Below, one piece after another: positions 34,741-40,240 of a DNA stretch of 64,000 bases. The stretch comes from Micromussa lordhowensis (lineage: Eukaryota > Cnidaria > Anthozoa > Scleractinia > Lobophylliidae): the NCBI GenBank assembly GCA_964020085.1, contig OZ026606.1, positions 20,464,501 through 20,528,500 on the forward strand. Direction: 5' to 3'. Each line of letters opens with the position of its first letter. Position 1 is the stretch's first letter. Under the pieces are notes generated by a model that was given only the letters and a program-made list of their open reading frames with translations, was not told the origin of the DNA and did no database searches. A program made the position numbers and the translations under genes.

Positions 34741-36101
34741 CTCTAGTGCGCACGCTATTCATTGGTCACGCGCGTGCCACGTCATTTTCAAGCGCGCGCA
34801 CCGAGTCGAAAACTTAACAAAATATAGAGCTGATGACCTTTGCGTTAACTTGGTGTGCGAATATTTTTGTTGGAAGCTCGGTGACCCCCACTTTTTTTTC
34901 GGCAGATCACTTCCTTTTTTAACTCTCTACATTATACTAAAAAAACAAAAAAATCTGTGTGTGGGAAGTTGTAATTATTTGTCATATACTATTAAAAAAG
35001 GGTCGAATTGGTACATGGAGACAGGTGTGCGTGACTTAGAAGTTGTCTTTTTTAAGGCTAATTCTAGCAGATTTAATGACATATGTAGCAAAGGTCTATC
35101 AATTAGGCCTATATAAGCCGTGTTAAACACTCATAGCTTAGAGATGATTCTTCAACTTAAATATATGCCGATAGTAATGAATCCGGCCAGAATCGCCTCG
35201 AATGACTGAGAATCGTAGAAATGCTATGGTCTGAGCTACGCTTTATCTTGAAAACGAGTTCGGTGACCCCCGATTTTTTTTACGTTTTTTATCTAATCTT
35301 ATCATTTTCTACCGTCAGTCAAAGTTTTAAAAAAATCTGTGTGTGGGAAGTTTTTGGGCGCGAACGTCCTTAACAAGCACTAAGTACTATATAATTTACG
35401 TTGTCTGTTGTTATTTGTAATATCAAACTGCGATACTGCATTATTTTTGCAGGACTAGTGGCTACAACAACAACTTTATTACACGGTTTTCCAAAAAACA
35501 TATATAAATCAGAAGGACAAAAAAAATGTACATTTGAGTCTGGAGACTGAAGTAACCCGAAAGTTTTCTAGTCAGTCTGTAGTTATCGTAAGGTTCTATA
35601 GATATTCAAGAGAATAGAAAACTCTTGAGAGAAGAGATGTGTGCACATGGTATAATGGAATGGAGAAAAGCAATAAAAGTTTTCAGAATGTTGTTCAGAC
35701 AGTAAAGAAAATTTCAGTTGTTTAGAGAAGTCGAAGGCATTGAGATGATAATAATAGGGAACTTTGGATTTGAGTACGAGAACGACTTTTGCATCCTAGT
35801 TTACAGGCTTGACATTATCACGTCACATTCCCATCTCATCTCATGAGCTACCCTCTCTAACTAAACCCAGCATGAACAGCGAGGGCTCTGGAAACATGAC
35901 TGGTTCGAAATTCGACCGTCGTACTCGTACTCGTAGTCCAGTCTAAAGGTCCCTGATTGTCTGAGAGAACAGTTGTGTTTTGTTTCTAATTCCTTTTTCC
36001 CTTTAATTTCTAGGTTCATGCCCCCGCCGAATGTTGGAGGATATCGGCCTGGGGCAGGGAGAGGTTACCCTGGCAGACATATGAGGTCATTCACACGCTA
36101 G
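1170..36101 (+). CDS. VIRMA: VIRMA / Virilizer homolog, m6A methyltransferase complex scaffold (5'-partial, 54 exons found)
   Basis: VIRMA is the large nuclear scaffold of the m6A writer auxiliary complex. It works with WTAP, ZC3H13, HAKAI and RBM15 to direct METTL3-METTL14, with a preference for stop-codon and 3'UTR sites (known for the family). I assembled 54 GT-AG exons; their sum, 5,473 bases, is one partial codon base plus exactly 1,824 codons including TAG at 36099-36101, so the frame closes everywhere. Collinear similarity to the remembered human protein runs from GET.P..F.LDLF near the start, through NRITISLYG, DPYPVLF, LFSANAMD, LLSELLPIPLP and NTSRPPSMHVDDF, to the terminal RSFTR. 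The recovered 1,823 residues plus about 60 missing N-terminal ones compare with about 1,812 in human. The first exon starts in phase, with its ATG lying upstream of or not visible in the window. Individual exon ends are judged by eye; a few weak sites are noted in the segment entries. Confidence 0.95.
1464..3245. mobile_element. Non-autonomous DNA transposon with TA ends and GAACGCG-rich subterminal repeats
   Basis: The left end TACAGTACCAGACAGAAGTA and the right end, read in reverse complement as TACAGTACCGGACAGAAGTA, form inverted repeats that continue into TAAC.TAACA. A TA dinucleotide lies at each outer edge, as expected for Tc1/mariner/pogo-type insertion. Both subterminal regions (about 1500-1670 and 3085-3225) are packed with GAACGCG / CGCGTTC motifs. 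The interior is AT-rich with no transposase frame seen. It lies in the first visible VIRMA intron and is CpG-rich compared with its surroundings. Confidence 0.75.
4760..6319 (+). CDS. VIRMA: VIRMA exons 4-7: acidic linker with FEPLTPDRS and DGYE motifs
   Basis: Exons 4760-4876, 5579-5611, 6006-6035 and 6221-6319, all phase 0. They encode LFEPLTPDRSPS (human YFEPISPDRNS), an acidic run ending EEEVEDP, then DGYEEILSDEE (human DGYEQISSDE), and a segment ending in FNPYQCDLSPLT (human TYDPYDRELVPLL). Two exons are micro-exons of 33 and 30 bases; their identity rests on protein similarity and frame, since such short exons cannot be called from splice signals alone. The acidic region is shorter than in human. 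The intron after exon 7 holds a 561-bp foldback MITE. Confidence 0.9.
6348..6908 (+). mobile_element. 561-bp TTAA-flanked foldback MITE, copy 1
   Basis: The element is bounded by TTAA on both sides and begins AGTGCTACTATGATCAAATT; the other end is its inverted repeat. The two arms are about 250 bp each, imperfectly complementary, around a short AT-rich centre, so the RNA would fold into one long hairpin. No coding capacity. TTAA target choice suggests mobilisation by a piggyBac- or Kolobok-type transposase (inference). Copy 2 is at 22169-22729 in reverse orientation. Confidence 0.85.
7390..12572 (+). CDS. VIRMA: VIRMA exons 8-19: start of the helical-repeat scaffold
   Basis: Exons 7390-7453, 8015-8043, 8152-8207, 8295-8343, 8842-8872, 9208-9281, 9565-9648, 9872-9953, 10187-10254, 11139-11222, 11621-11709 and 12335-12572. 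Translation follows human VIRMA through WIEQIEEIPKLLIPGV (human WVTALEEIPSLIIKG), a Leu-rich helical stretch, LLADQTVRVVEAASAL (human LLDQTVRVVTAGSAI) and LARKVHLYELL. The 238-base exon at 12335 encodes a Ser/Thr/Asp-rich insertion followed by IARTLEEICTFL. Exons of 29 and 31 bases occur at 8015 and 8842. Without the 56-base exon at 8152 the frame would hit a stop at 8298, which supports that exon. Confidence 0.9.
7455..7860. repeat. Degenerate repeat of GTCTC/GAGTC-type words in a VIRMA intron
   Basis: Words such as GGGTCTCACAG, GTCTTGATG, CAGTCTCGCA and GAGTCTCA recur irregularly through this intronic stretch. It is probably an old simple or dispersed repeat; no ends or coding frames are clear. 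Confidence 0.3.
8650..8815. mobile_element. Short palindromic MITE (GTTCCTTTGG family), copy 1
   Basis: GAGTTCCTTTGGTGTGATCC at the left and CACTCCAAAGGAACACACCC at the right are inverted repeats, and the interior is built of GATCCAAGATCA / GGATCAGTGATC words. A related, slightly longer copy is at 17966-18150. Non-coding, intronic. Confidence 0.65.
10279..10460. mobile_element. Hairpin MITE (AACAAATAAAGAAGCCT family), copy 1
   Basis: AAGAAGCCTAAGCTGTGTATTACACTGTG returns as an inverted copy ending in AGGCTTCTT about 170 bases on, giving an almost full-length stem. The same entry sequence AACAAATAAAGAAGCCT starts the element at 55922. Downstream (to about 10560) is GATAAAGCAT...ACCAATCGGAGTGCGCG, also seen in related form near 57151-57185, so the element may be longer. 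Confidence 0.7.
10652..10834. mobile_element. Short MITE with CAATCCCGGACAAAA inverted ends
   Basis: CAATCCCGGACAAAAC at the left and TTTTGTCCGGGATTG at the right form a clean inverted repeat, continued by GGTTGGGAC / GTCCCACC. The interior is C/T- and G-rich with a second small palindrome around AACATGGTATTTTCCAACATTG. Non-coding. Confidence 0.7.
11229..11515 (-). mobile_element. tRNA-derived SINE, diverged copy
   Basis: The block GGGATGCTAGTCCATCGCAGG, GCTGGTACCCATTTA, ACACCTGGG and CACAATGTTCCTA matches, in the same order, the better preserved element at 47319-47582. The reverse strand carries a B-box-like CTGGGTTCAAGCCCC near 11475-11492. It directly follows the donor of the VIRMA exon ending at 11222. 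Confidence 0.65.
11780..12130. repeat. Imperfect repeat of ATACCCTATTTCAG-type units
   Basis: Units such as TCAATACCCTATTTCAGACCAAAA, with diverged forms further left, recur in this intronic stretch. It lies between VIRMA exons and carries no open frame of note. Confidence 0.4.
13098..19834 (+). CDS. VIRMA: VIRMA exons 20-31: central helical repeats
   Basis: Exons 13098-13201, 13872-13981, 14064-14131, 14944-14982, 16456-16533, 16673-16715, 17356-17436, 18200-18274, 18570-18650, 18818-18880, 19079-19184 and 19725-19834. Matches include VQSPVKAFPTSAKITG (human QQPVKSFPTMARITG), DPYPVLFHL, FFFILLQSQRG, TLHTLYSMTF (human TLHNLYLITF), IGKAAVISVLSL (human VGRSAVGHVFSL) and ALRVLRYLGCP (human ALRVLCNVACP). 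Exon 14944-14982 is only 39 bases and lies next to a transposon-like element carrying an alternative exon-like segment (14510-14664). A 200-N gap in the next intron (15501-15700) could hide sequence but is not needed to keep the frame. Confidence 0.9.
13272..13800 (+). mobile_element. 5'-truncated LINE: reverse-transcriptase ORF C-terminus plus 3'UTR
   Basis: An open frame at 13272-13556 ends with LWNVLPKLIRKSISIDNFKRKLKTHLFKKAF, the typical W-N-x-L-P ... FK..LK..LF..AF C-terminus of cnidarian CR1/L2-like LINE polyproteins (family knowledge). The stop is followed by about 240 bases of AT-rich 3'UTR ending in GCACCTTATAAG and an (ATT)n-like tail. Only the last ~50 codons look LINE-like; upstream codons are uncertain. 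It is in the sense direction of VIRMA. Confidence 0.7.
14169..14885. mobile_element. Composite transposon-like element with TTATCACTTATTTTCGCG inverted repeats and a nested insertion
   Basis: The outer ends CAATAGACCAATTTTGATAT (left) and the reverse complement of the right end, CAATGGACCAATTTCAATAT, are inverted repeats continued by TTATCACTTATTTTCGCG. The left arm appears interrupted (about 14188-14325) by a second small element with its own inverted ends (AATAGACCTCAG / CTGAGGTCTATT). Between the arms lies the exon-like segment 14510-14664. Repeated TTTCGCGA/TTTTGCG words mark both arms. Confidence 0.6.
14510..14664 (+). other. Exon-like coding segment with stop inside an intronic transposon; candidate captured or alternative terminal exon
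   Basis: After an AATAG acceptor, 51 codons remain open from 14510 (KHNKQLAEMF...) to ELIQQDESDVEE and TAA at 14663-14665. The composition is protein-like (charged, Glu/Asp-rich), unlike the AT-rich chance frames nearby. Its start phase (0) matches the preceding VIRMA exon, so splicing to it would end VIRMA early. I do not recognise the peptide and human VIRMA has no such segment here. A weak donor at 14654 would retain the frame as a 144-base cassette. The borders lie inside the inverted repeats of the 14169-14885 element. Confidence 0.45.
15303..16203. mobile_element. Tigger/pogo (Jerky-type) transposon relic, interrupted by an assembly gap
   Basis: The right end, reverse-complemented (CAGTGGAACCTCAATTATCC), and the left end (GAACCTTGATTATC...CTCGATTATCCGGA) show the GAACCTCGATTATCCG terminal repeats of pogo/Tigger elements. 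Around 15896-16010 the + strand encodes LEKGEKGTNLSAEYGISKQKIS, the CENPB-type helix-turn-helix of Jerky-like transposases, soon broken by a frameshift and stop. It is a dead, much deleted copy; part is hidden by the 200 Ns. Confidence 0.72.
15501..15700. other. Assembly gap (200 Ns)
   Basis: Exactly 200 undetermined bases, a conventional gap length, so the true size may differ. It sits inside the Tigger-like relic in a VIRMA intron. Confidence 0.99.
17966..18150. mobile_element. Short palindromic MITE (GTTCCTTTGG family), copy 2
   Basis: Starts GGGTGCGTTCCTTTGGTTTG and ends CCCCAAAGTAATGCACCC, an inverted repeat, with internal GATCCAAGA / TCTTGGATC complementarity. The flanks TTTGACTTA (left) and TTAGACTTA (right) agree at 8 of 9 positions, a possible target duplication. 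A related copy is at 8650-8815. Confidence 0.7.
20735..20980 (+). mobile_element. Possible LINE 3' tail with (TCTG)n end
   Basis: An AT-rich 3'UTR-like stretch ends AAAATAAAGTTC followed by four or so TGTC units, a form common for cnidarian non-LTR retrotransposon 3' ends. No reverse-transcriptase residues are seen upstream, so it is at best a tail. It lies within the Mutator-like element. Confidence 0.4.
21931..22942. mobile_element. Inverted-repeat element nested in the Mutator-like element
   Basis: 117-bp arms at 21931-22047 and about 22825-22942 are inverted copies: frames in both read NAIPSNCIVTKLDRQQMQGN identically. Beyond the arms similarity stops abruptly. The centre holds the 561-bp MITE. 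Superfamily unknown. Confidence 0.65.
22169..22729 (-). mobile_element. 561-bp TTAA-flanked foldback MITE, copy 2 (inverted)
   Basis: Exactly the same length as copy 1 and its reverse complement, with about four mismatches by eye over 561 bases. TTAA is present at both edges (22169-22172 and 22726-22729). It has inserted inside another inverted-repeat element (21931-22942), which itself lies within the 3.8-kb Mutator-like element, giving a three-level nest. Confidence 0.85.
23233..23342. repeat. Pair of GTGTACCGGTACAC palindromes
   Basis: The 14-bp palindrome occurs at 23233-23246 and 23329-23342, just inside the right arm of the Mutator-like element, with similar flanking G-rich words. It might be a subterminal protein-binding site; no function is shown. 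Confidence 0.5.
24341..30689 (+). CDS. VIRMA: VIRMA exons 32-44: C-terminal helical repeats
   Basis: Exons 24341-24669, 25090-25162, 25856-25923, 26553-26621, 26987-27095, 27477-27567, 27797-27853, 28534-28629, 28727-28841, 29268-29339, 29584-29744, 29994-30056 and 30455-30689. The first, 329 bases, is among the best conserved: IELFSANAMDVFI (human IQLFSAEGMDTFI), RPWR, LLIELLNSGKYQFKD (human MLTELLRGGSFEFKD). Later matches are LLSELLPIPLP, RRLWSAHL (human RKLWSMHL), VCSQLSDLSAPTA (human ICVQLCDLASPTA) and TEHNYGVYH (human AEHDYGLFH). The last exon encodes EISISAAQMRTFLK (human TMSINAAELKQLL). Its donor at 30690 is a weak GTTTGT, and reading through it meets a stop at 30705-30707. Acceptors at 28533 (TTGAAG) and 24340 are acceptable. 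Confidence 0.91.
26221..26373 (-). mobile_element. tRNA-derived SINE (minus strand)
   Basis: Read on the minus strand, it starts GGGAGGCAGCCGTAGCCGAG with an A-box-like TAGCCGAGTGG and a B-box-like GGTTCAAGTCC, but the space between them is shorter than in a tRNA. It ends GCCTCCCCTCAGTTGGGATT. The tail is shared with the element at 28145-28335, so both belong to one SINE family. Confidence 0.75.
27985..28140 (+). pseudogene. Decayed duplicate of a VIRMA exon (copy of 30577-30722) in an upstream intron
   Basis: GACCACTGAAATCAGCAT, AGCGCTGC.CAGATGAGAA, GAGAGCGAGGAT and GTAGTTTCAATCAAT occur here in the order and orientation of the functional exon 30455-30689 and its first intron bases. Similarity covers both the exon end and the following intron, so this is a genomic duplication rather than a retrocopy. 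The VIRMA frame here meets a TAG and has small indels. It abuts the tail of the SINE at 28145-28335. Confidence 0.8.
28145..28335 (-). mobile_element. tRNA-derived SINE (minus strand), better preserved head
   Basis: The minus strand begins GAGGCGGCGTGGTCGAGTGG, with A box TGGTCGAGTGG and B box GGTTCCAATCC at tRNA-like spacing (head about 28270-28335). The body ends AAGCCTCCCACCAGTTGGGA, the same tail as at 26221. A scanner might call the head a tRNA gene, but the tRNA-unrelated body and second copy identify a SINE. Confidence 0.8.
29040..29200. repeat. Imperfect tandem repeat with three CACGTG sites
   Basis: CGCTTTTCACTGGTCACGTG / CGCTTTTCACTGGTCACTGG recur about 80 bases apart, and CACGTG stands at 29064-29069, 29090-29095 and 29118-29123. 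CACGTG is a bHLH (E-box) consensus, but here it is probably a by-product of the repeat. Confidence 0.6.
29915..29950. repeat. (ATT)n microsatellite
   Basis: Short run of TAT/ATT units in a VIRMA intron just upstream of the exon at 29994. Confidence 0.8.
30714..30750. repeat. (CAAT)n microsatellite
   Basis: Six or so CAAT units follow the VIRMA exon ending at 30689. The decayed copy at 27985-28140 ends at the same CAATCAAT. Confidence 0.85.
31215..36101 (+). CDS. VIRMA: VIRMA exons 45-54: acidic end of the scaffold, then Arg/Gly-rich C-terminal tail
   Basis: Exons 31215-31317, 31595-31755, 32063-32184, 32285-32349, 33040-33242, 33457-33553, 33648-33756, 34065-34102, 34332-34419 and 36014-36101. 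They encode LWYSTPPPDDIDPEADL (human MWFTPFQAEEIDTDLDL), CPDFDLKAELEKGL (human CSDFDLHSELERSF), then Arg/Gly repeats (GGGRGMRGIPRGRG) and the near-invariant RKQNTSRPPSMHVDDF. The tail is Gly/Pro/Arg-rich (RGG-like, a likely RNA-contacting region by inference) and ends GRHMRSFTR against GRHVRSFTR in human. A large (ATT/GTT) microsatellite sits in the intron after exon 48 and a 666-bp TTAA-flanked element in the last intron. Confidence 0.94.
32365..32490. repeat. Compound (ATT)n-(GTT)n-(ATT)n microsatellite
   Basis: About 125 bases of uninterrupted trinucleotides in the intron between VIRMA exons 32285-32349 and 33040-33242. It generates spurious poly-Leu and poly-Ile/Thr frames. Confidence 0.97.
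34440..34500. repeat. (CGTT)n/(CGCT)n microsatellite
   Basis: Tetranucleotide run TTCGTTCGTTCG...CTCGCTCGCTC in the last VIRMA intron, shortly after the donor at 34420. Confidence 0.9.
34708..35373. mobile_element. 666-bp TTAA-flanked element with GGACGTTCGCGCCCA ends
   Basis: A perfect 19-bp inverted repeat, TTAAGGACGTTCGCGCCCA, lies at both ends, the outer TTAA probably being the target duplication. Inside, CGGTGACCCCC...T-run...AAAAATCTGTGTGTGGGAAG occurs twice in direct orientation (about 34879-34970 and 35252-35351). No transposase. It is in the last intron of VIRMA. Confidence 0.82.
35470..35700 (-). mobile_element. Possible retroelement 3' end with (TTG)n tail on the minus strand
   Basis: ACAACAACAACTTTATTACACGG reads on the minus strand as an AATAAAG signal followed by GTTGTTGTTG, a form typical of retroelement tails. 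The upstream body is not recognised. Confidence 0.35.
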
Positions 36102-36350
36102 TTCAATACTGCTTTCTGATTGGTCGATCGACGTACTGACTGAGAAACCCAGCTCTCTTGCGTTATTTGAAGTTGTTGTGCAGAGAAGAGAACGCCAATA
36201 CGAAGCTGCTTGTTTTTGGAACAGCAAAGATTAAGTTTATTACACCAATGGTAACAATACAAAGACATGTAATGTTGTATTAAATAGACTGAACGAGCCA
36301 TTAAAATATTTTGTGCCAACAAAATTATCAACATTTTCTATTAAATTTAC
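36102..36350 (+). other. Putative VIRMA 3'UTR
   Basis: Sequence after the TAG stop is non-coding. No AATAAA is seen close by; an ATTAAA at 36340-36345 is the nearest plausible polyadenylation signal. The end of the transcript is therefore a guess. Confidence 0.4.
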
Positions 36351-37469
36351 AAAACGAGGAATGAGTGTGTCTACATAAACTCTTCTGAGCTTCAAGACGT
36401 TCTAGTATAAAGTTGCACTGTACGTGTTGAATTAAGCCTATTTCTGTCGTCTACTAAACGCTTAGTGCTGTGCAATATCACGAAAGACTGAACTGTCTGA
36501 TTCATTTAGCTGTTCCTTTATCAAACATTTTTACCCAGCAACTCTGCGTGAAGAAATGTTTCGAATAATTTAAGCGGTCTATTCAATACGATCGAGTATA
36601 AAATGTTTGATTGTTTATTTAGGGCTTAAGGGTTAGCCCATGCGGCTTCTCTATCAAGCCTCGGAAGCATAAAAAATACCTAATACGCATACTCTTCTAG
36701 AAATTAACGTGGCACAAAAAGACGCATAAAAGGCCATTTCATAGGCTTTGCCTATGTTCAAAACGAGTTTTAGTGCAAAACGTTTGGTGGGAAAATGGTT
36801 GATTCGTTACAAGATGACCGTTCAGGTCAATGTTATTTGCATTTTGAATAATTCGCACCCGCTTGTTTGGACGTGAAGAATAGTAACTAGAAATGAAAAC
36901 TTAGCCACGTAAGAAAAAGTGCGGCATAAGTAGATTTATATCTGGCTCGTGTCCAGGCTACCTTCCGCGGTACGTGTGGAATTGCACCGAGGAATTTCAT
37001 CGGCGCCTGGAAACGAGGCAGGATCGTTGTGGGAACTTTACTGTCAAAAGCGCGGATTTTAAATAAGCAAACTCGGCTCTTTCCTCCTGCGCGAACTCAT
37101 CAATATCCCGTCCCGTAGGTTGTTACAGTACATGTTCTGTTACCCGCTCAATTGCTCCCGCTTTGTCCAGAGTTCTACCATTTGCAAGCCTTTCAGTTCG
37201 AACACGGTGACGTTGAAACATCAGGAGTTCGTCTCCATGATTCCAACACAGCTCTGTTCAGCGACGACTCCTCGCTTTCAGAACGAGGGAGGACCGTGGC
37301 TTGACCCGTACCCACGGGACTCGGGCACCAGCTTCGGGGCTTCGACCCACGGGAACATCGGATGTGACTGAGGATGGCGTCTTCCTCAGTGGGAGAAGAG
37401 CAGCTCAGGTTGACCTGAAAATACGAAAATGTTCCATTGCTTTTTTTAATTAAAAAATTATAACAGTAA

Positions 37470-37915
37470 GCCCCTCAGGTTATACGCCCATCTACCTTTA
37501 AAGCAAATAACACATCCGATTATAAGCCCCTCCCCCGGATATAAGGCCCCTCCGGATATAAGACCCCTTCGGACATAAGCCCCCCCCGATATAAGTTCCC
37601 CCGGATATAAGCCCCCCGGATATAAGTTCCCCCGGATATAAGTTCCCCCGGATATAAGTTTCCCCGGATATAAGTTCCCCCGGATATAAACCCCCCTCTA
37701 GCTTTTCTTGTTTTCAAATGATTCGTTTTGTTATGATGATTTAAAGCTTAATTACCAGTAAATGGGAAACCTATTTCGATCAACATGTGCAGCTATAGCT
37801 CGTTTCGAAACCGGTTATAATTCCCCTCGGATATGTAAGCCCCTCCGTTAATACGCCCATCTAAAACCCCTTACGAAGTTGTATAAGTCCAGGGCTTGTA
37901 AACGGCAGTTTACTG
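37470..37915. repeat. CCCGGATATAAG minisatellite within a putative MITE
   Basis: Units of about 14-16 bases (GGATATAAGTTCCCCC and shorter forms) repeat some ten times at 37523-37697. The larger unit starts CAGTAAGCCCCTCAGGTTAT and ends AACGGCAGTTTACTG, its inverted ends sharing CAGTAA/TTACTG. The minus frame reads repeated YIRG-like peptides, which are translation of the repeat. Confidence 0.8.
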
Positions 37916-37936
37916 TATTCCTTGTCACAAAAGGCC

Positions 37937-38302
37937 GGGACCTTAAGCAATGACGACGGTGACGCCAAGGACGACGTCCAGTAAAATATAGTTTTATATT
38001 TTACCTTCGAGTTTCGCAGCTGTATAGCTTTGCTCAGAGCACCTATCTCTCGCAGAACTTACTCAAGCTAAATGTGTAGCACCCGCGTTGAATTCCAAAT
38101 TAATGTACGAATAATTAGCTGCCGCCGTTCGCGTTCTCCAAAATACGCAGAACTTAGTCATTTCACGTTGTTGTTTTGCAGAGAACGGCTAAGAAATGTA
38201 CAAAGATTTATAATGCACGTGCACAGCCATTGTTCTGTTCATTAAACCTTTTGTTTAGCGACGTTCTCGGTGCCATTGCCGTCGTGGTTTGCTTAAGCTC
38301 CC
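37937..38302 (-). mobile_element. GACGGCAACG-family MITE, copy A
   Basis: On the minus strand it reads GGGAGCTTAAGCAAACCACGACGGCAATGGC and later GTGCACGTGCATTATAAATC, ending with CGTCACCGTCGTCATTGCTT. The ends are mutually inverted. It matches copies at 53499, 54217, 54571, 57408 and 63632. Confidence 0.82.
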
Positions 38303-39391
38303 TTTGTAAAGACTTGCGAGGTCTTAAAAGGTTCTGTGACATTTCCAATGCAACAAAAGAGTCATTCTCGCCACGACAAAGTAATTTTGGCCAGAAAAAG
38401 AAATACATTTCAGCCACTCCCCGTGACTAACATATATCATTTTGCTTTAGTGAAGAAGCCGCCAATATCAGTCTTTCATCCACGAAAAGAAAGTTCCTGA
38501 TTGGCAGCTTATTTCTCCCCAATATCAACAGATACTCTAAGAAGGTAATGAGAATGGCTTACTAGGTGTCTCGATGTGTCTTCTTACAAATTAACGGAAT
38601 AAATATTAAAAAGACATATGGCGTTCAGTATTTCAATATTTTAAGCAATTCAAATAACGAATATGTCAATGATCAGTATTTGTAGGTTGGGACAGAGTTG
38701 AAATACCACCCGTGTTGTTTTTCCCTGAGCATTTCTTGACAAGTGGTTGATCACGAGATTCTTCAACTATGTTGACATTCTGACGCGCTTAGAGAATAAT
38801 AGCAACGAGAATACCACAGATTTTTCTCATTTGCTGTAGAATCGTCTGCTTTGAAGAGTATTTTTCCTCGGTCAAACTGAATCGTAAATTCATTTTTAGA
38901 CATAAAAATTCCGGTAATTGTTTCTTAATTGAGTCTAATAAGCAATTTTCCTGTTATACAAACAAATGGCTTTCGTTTTCTCGTAAATGAGCGCCGAAAT
39001 ATTTACACGAAAGTATTTCTTGCACGCAATGTATTACTTAAGTATTTATAATCTACTTGGCGGAAATATGAGCGATTTAATCTACATATATTTACTACTG
39101 ATAGGGTGTGAATAATCACCTTTTCAAAATACCGCAATATGCGAGTGATAAGCGCGATTTTGTTTTTACGCGAAGCTATCTTTCAGAAAAAAACGATTAT
39201 TTACTTGGATGTGGGTTTTAACTAAAGTTAGCTTAAACACGCTTGTTATTTTTTCGTTAGATGCGTAAGAAAGATGGATATGTGACGTAAAAAGAAGCCA
39301 ATTACCCAGCTACCGGAAGTGTAAAAACCTTGAACAAATGAAAAGCCTTCATAAACGGTGTTACAAGTCTTTAAACAAACCTTCAAAGAAA

Positions 39392-40240
39392 TCATACCTG
39401 ATCGTTTAAGCAGTGCAGTGTGTCTTTCCGCACGTAGAGATATCGTTTGTTGCAGCTACTACAATACCGTTCTGCAATTTCGTCTTGATATTTCAAGCTT
39501 CTTAGCCATTCCAAGATCTCTTTCCTTTCGGGGTCTTCACTCTGTAGCTCTTCTCTCTTCTGTGCTTTCAGTGACTTTGTTTCACGCATCAGCTCTGCCA
39601 CTTGTGATTTCAGATCCTCGATTTGATTTTGAAGCGTGGCTTCTTTGTAGACCATGTGAACACGATGTGAGTCGAGTCGTGACTCCATTTCCTGTTTGAG
39701 CTCGCGCATCTTGGCACGACTTTCTTGTTGCTGTTTAGTCAGGGTTTTGCGCAATTCCGCTATGCAGTTATGCTCAGATTCCTCGTTTTTGTTCACTTTT
39801 AACCCACATCCTTTGCTGCACTCGGCTGTCTGGAATTTACAAACTTCAGAATGCGCCTCCAGGTCGCGTCTTGTAAGCTGTTCTTCACAGCCATCGTTCG
39901 AACACGAGACCAAAACAAAACCGCACTCTTCCTTCAAATGCGTTTTCAGCGCGTCCAGCCGCACCAAAACTTTACACCCTCGCGTTTCATTATCGCATCG
40001 TATTCTTAACGCATCCAAGTCGTTTTTCATGTACCTGAAAATCGGCTTCAAGTCGCTCGGCCACAGAGACAGGCGGTCTTCAGGGCAAGTGTTGTAGTGT
40101 GTCAGCCACGCGTGGATACACGAGGAGCAAAACGCGTGCTCGCACGGCGCTTGTAAAGGTTCTTCTAAAACATCACGGCAGATCGAACATAGAAGTCCCT
40201 CGTTTACCTTCCCTAAAAATCTTTCGATGTCAAATCCCAT
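39392..40240 (-). CDS. RNF41/Nrdp1-like RING and TRAF-type zinc-finger E3 ubiquitin ligase, C-terminally short
   Basis: A 282-residue single-exon frame. The RING is at about residues 18-55 with the Nrdp1-type C3HC3D pattern (C18-x2-C21, C33-x-H35, C38-x2-C41, C52-x2-D55) within LEEPLQAPCEHAFCSSC (human LEEPVQAP.CEHAFCNAC). TRAF-type/SIAH-like zinc fingers follow (about 85-165: CDNETRGC, KTHLKEECGF, CSKGCGL, HNC), then a coiled coil (about 165-235) and an EILEWLRSL motif (human EILEWVNSL). Human RNF41 (317 residues) continues into a USP8/receptor-binding domain; here the frame ends instead with CSSCNKRYLYV...NDQV, a possible extra zinc knuckle. It should act as a cytosolic ligase with unknown substrate. 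The ATG fits the family start (MGFDIERF / MGYDVTRF). A GTATGA follows the last Gln, so splicing to a further exon is possible. Confidence 0.88.
   Translation of the reverse strand: MGFDIERFLGKVNEGLLCSICRDVLEEPLQAPCEHAFCSSCIHAWLTHYNTCPEDRLSLWPSDLKPIFRYMKNDLDALRIRCDNETRGCKVLVRLDALKTHLKEECGFVLVSCSNDGCEEQLTRRDLEAHSEVCKFQTAECSKGCGLKVNKNEESEHNCIAELRKTLTKQQQESRAKMRELKQEMESRLDSHRVHMVYKEATLQNQIEDLKSQVAELMRETKSLKAQKREELQSEDPERKEILEWLRSLKYQDEIAERYCSSCNKRYLYVRKDTLHCLNDQV

Larger units (their letters stand above)
36351..39391. other. Intergenic region downstream of VIRMA, no gene recognised
   Basis: Between the VIRMA end and the RING-finger gene I see only repeats: a CCCCCGGATATAAG minisatellite and its host element (37470-37915) and one GACGGCAACG-family MITE (37937-38302). 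An 83-codon frame at 37120-37371 has no recognisable features. The stretch 38303-39391 is AT-rich and shows nothing. Confidence 0.6.

Noticed and set aside
37523..37697. CRISPR-like regular repeats
   Set aside because: Units are contiguous without unique spacers, in a eukaryotic genome; it is a minisatellite.
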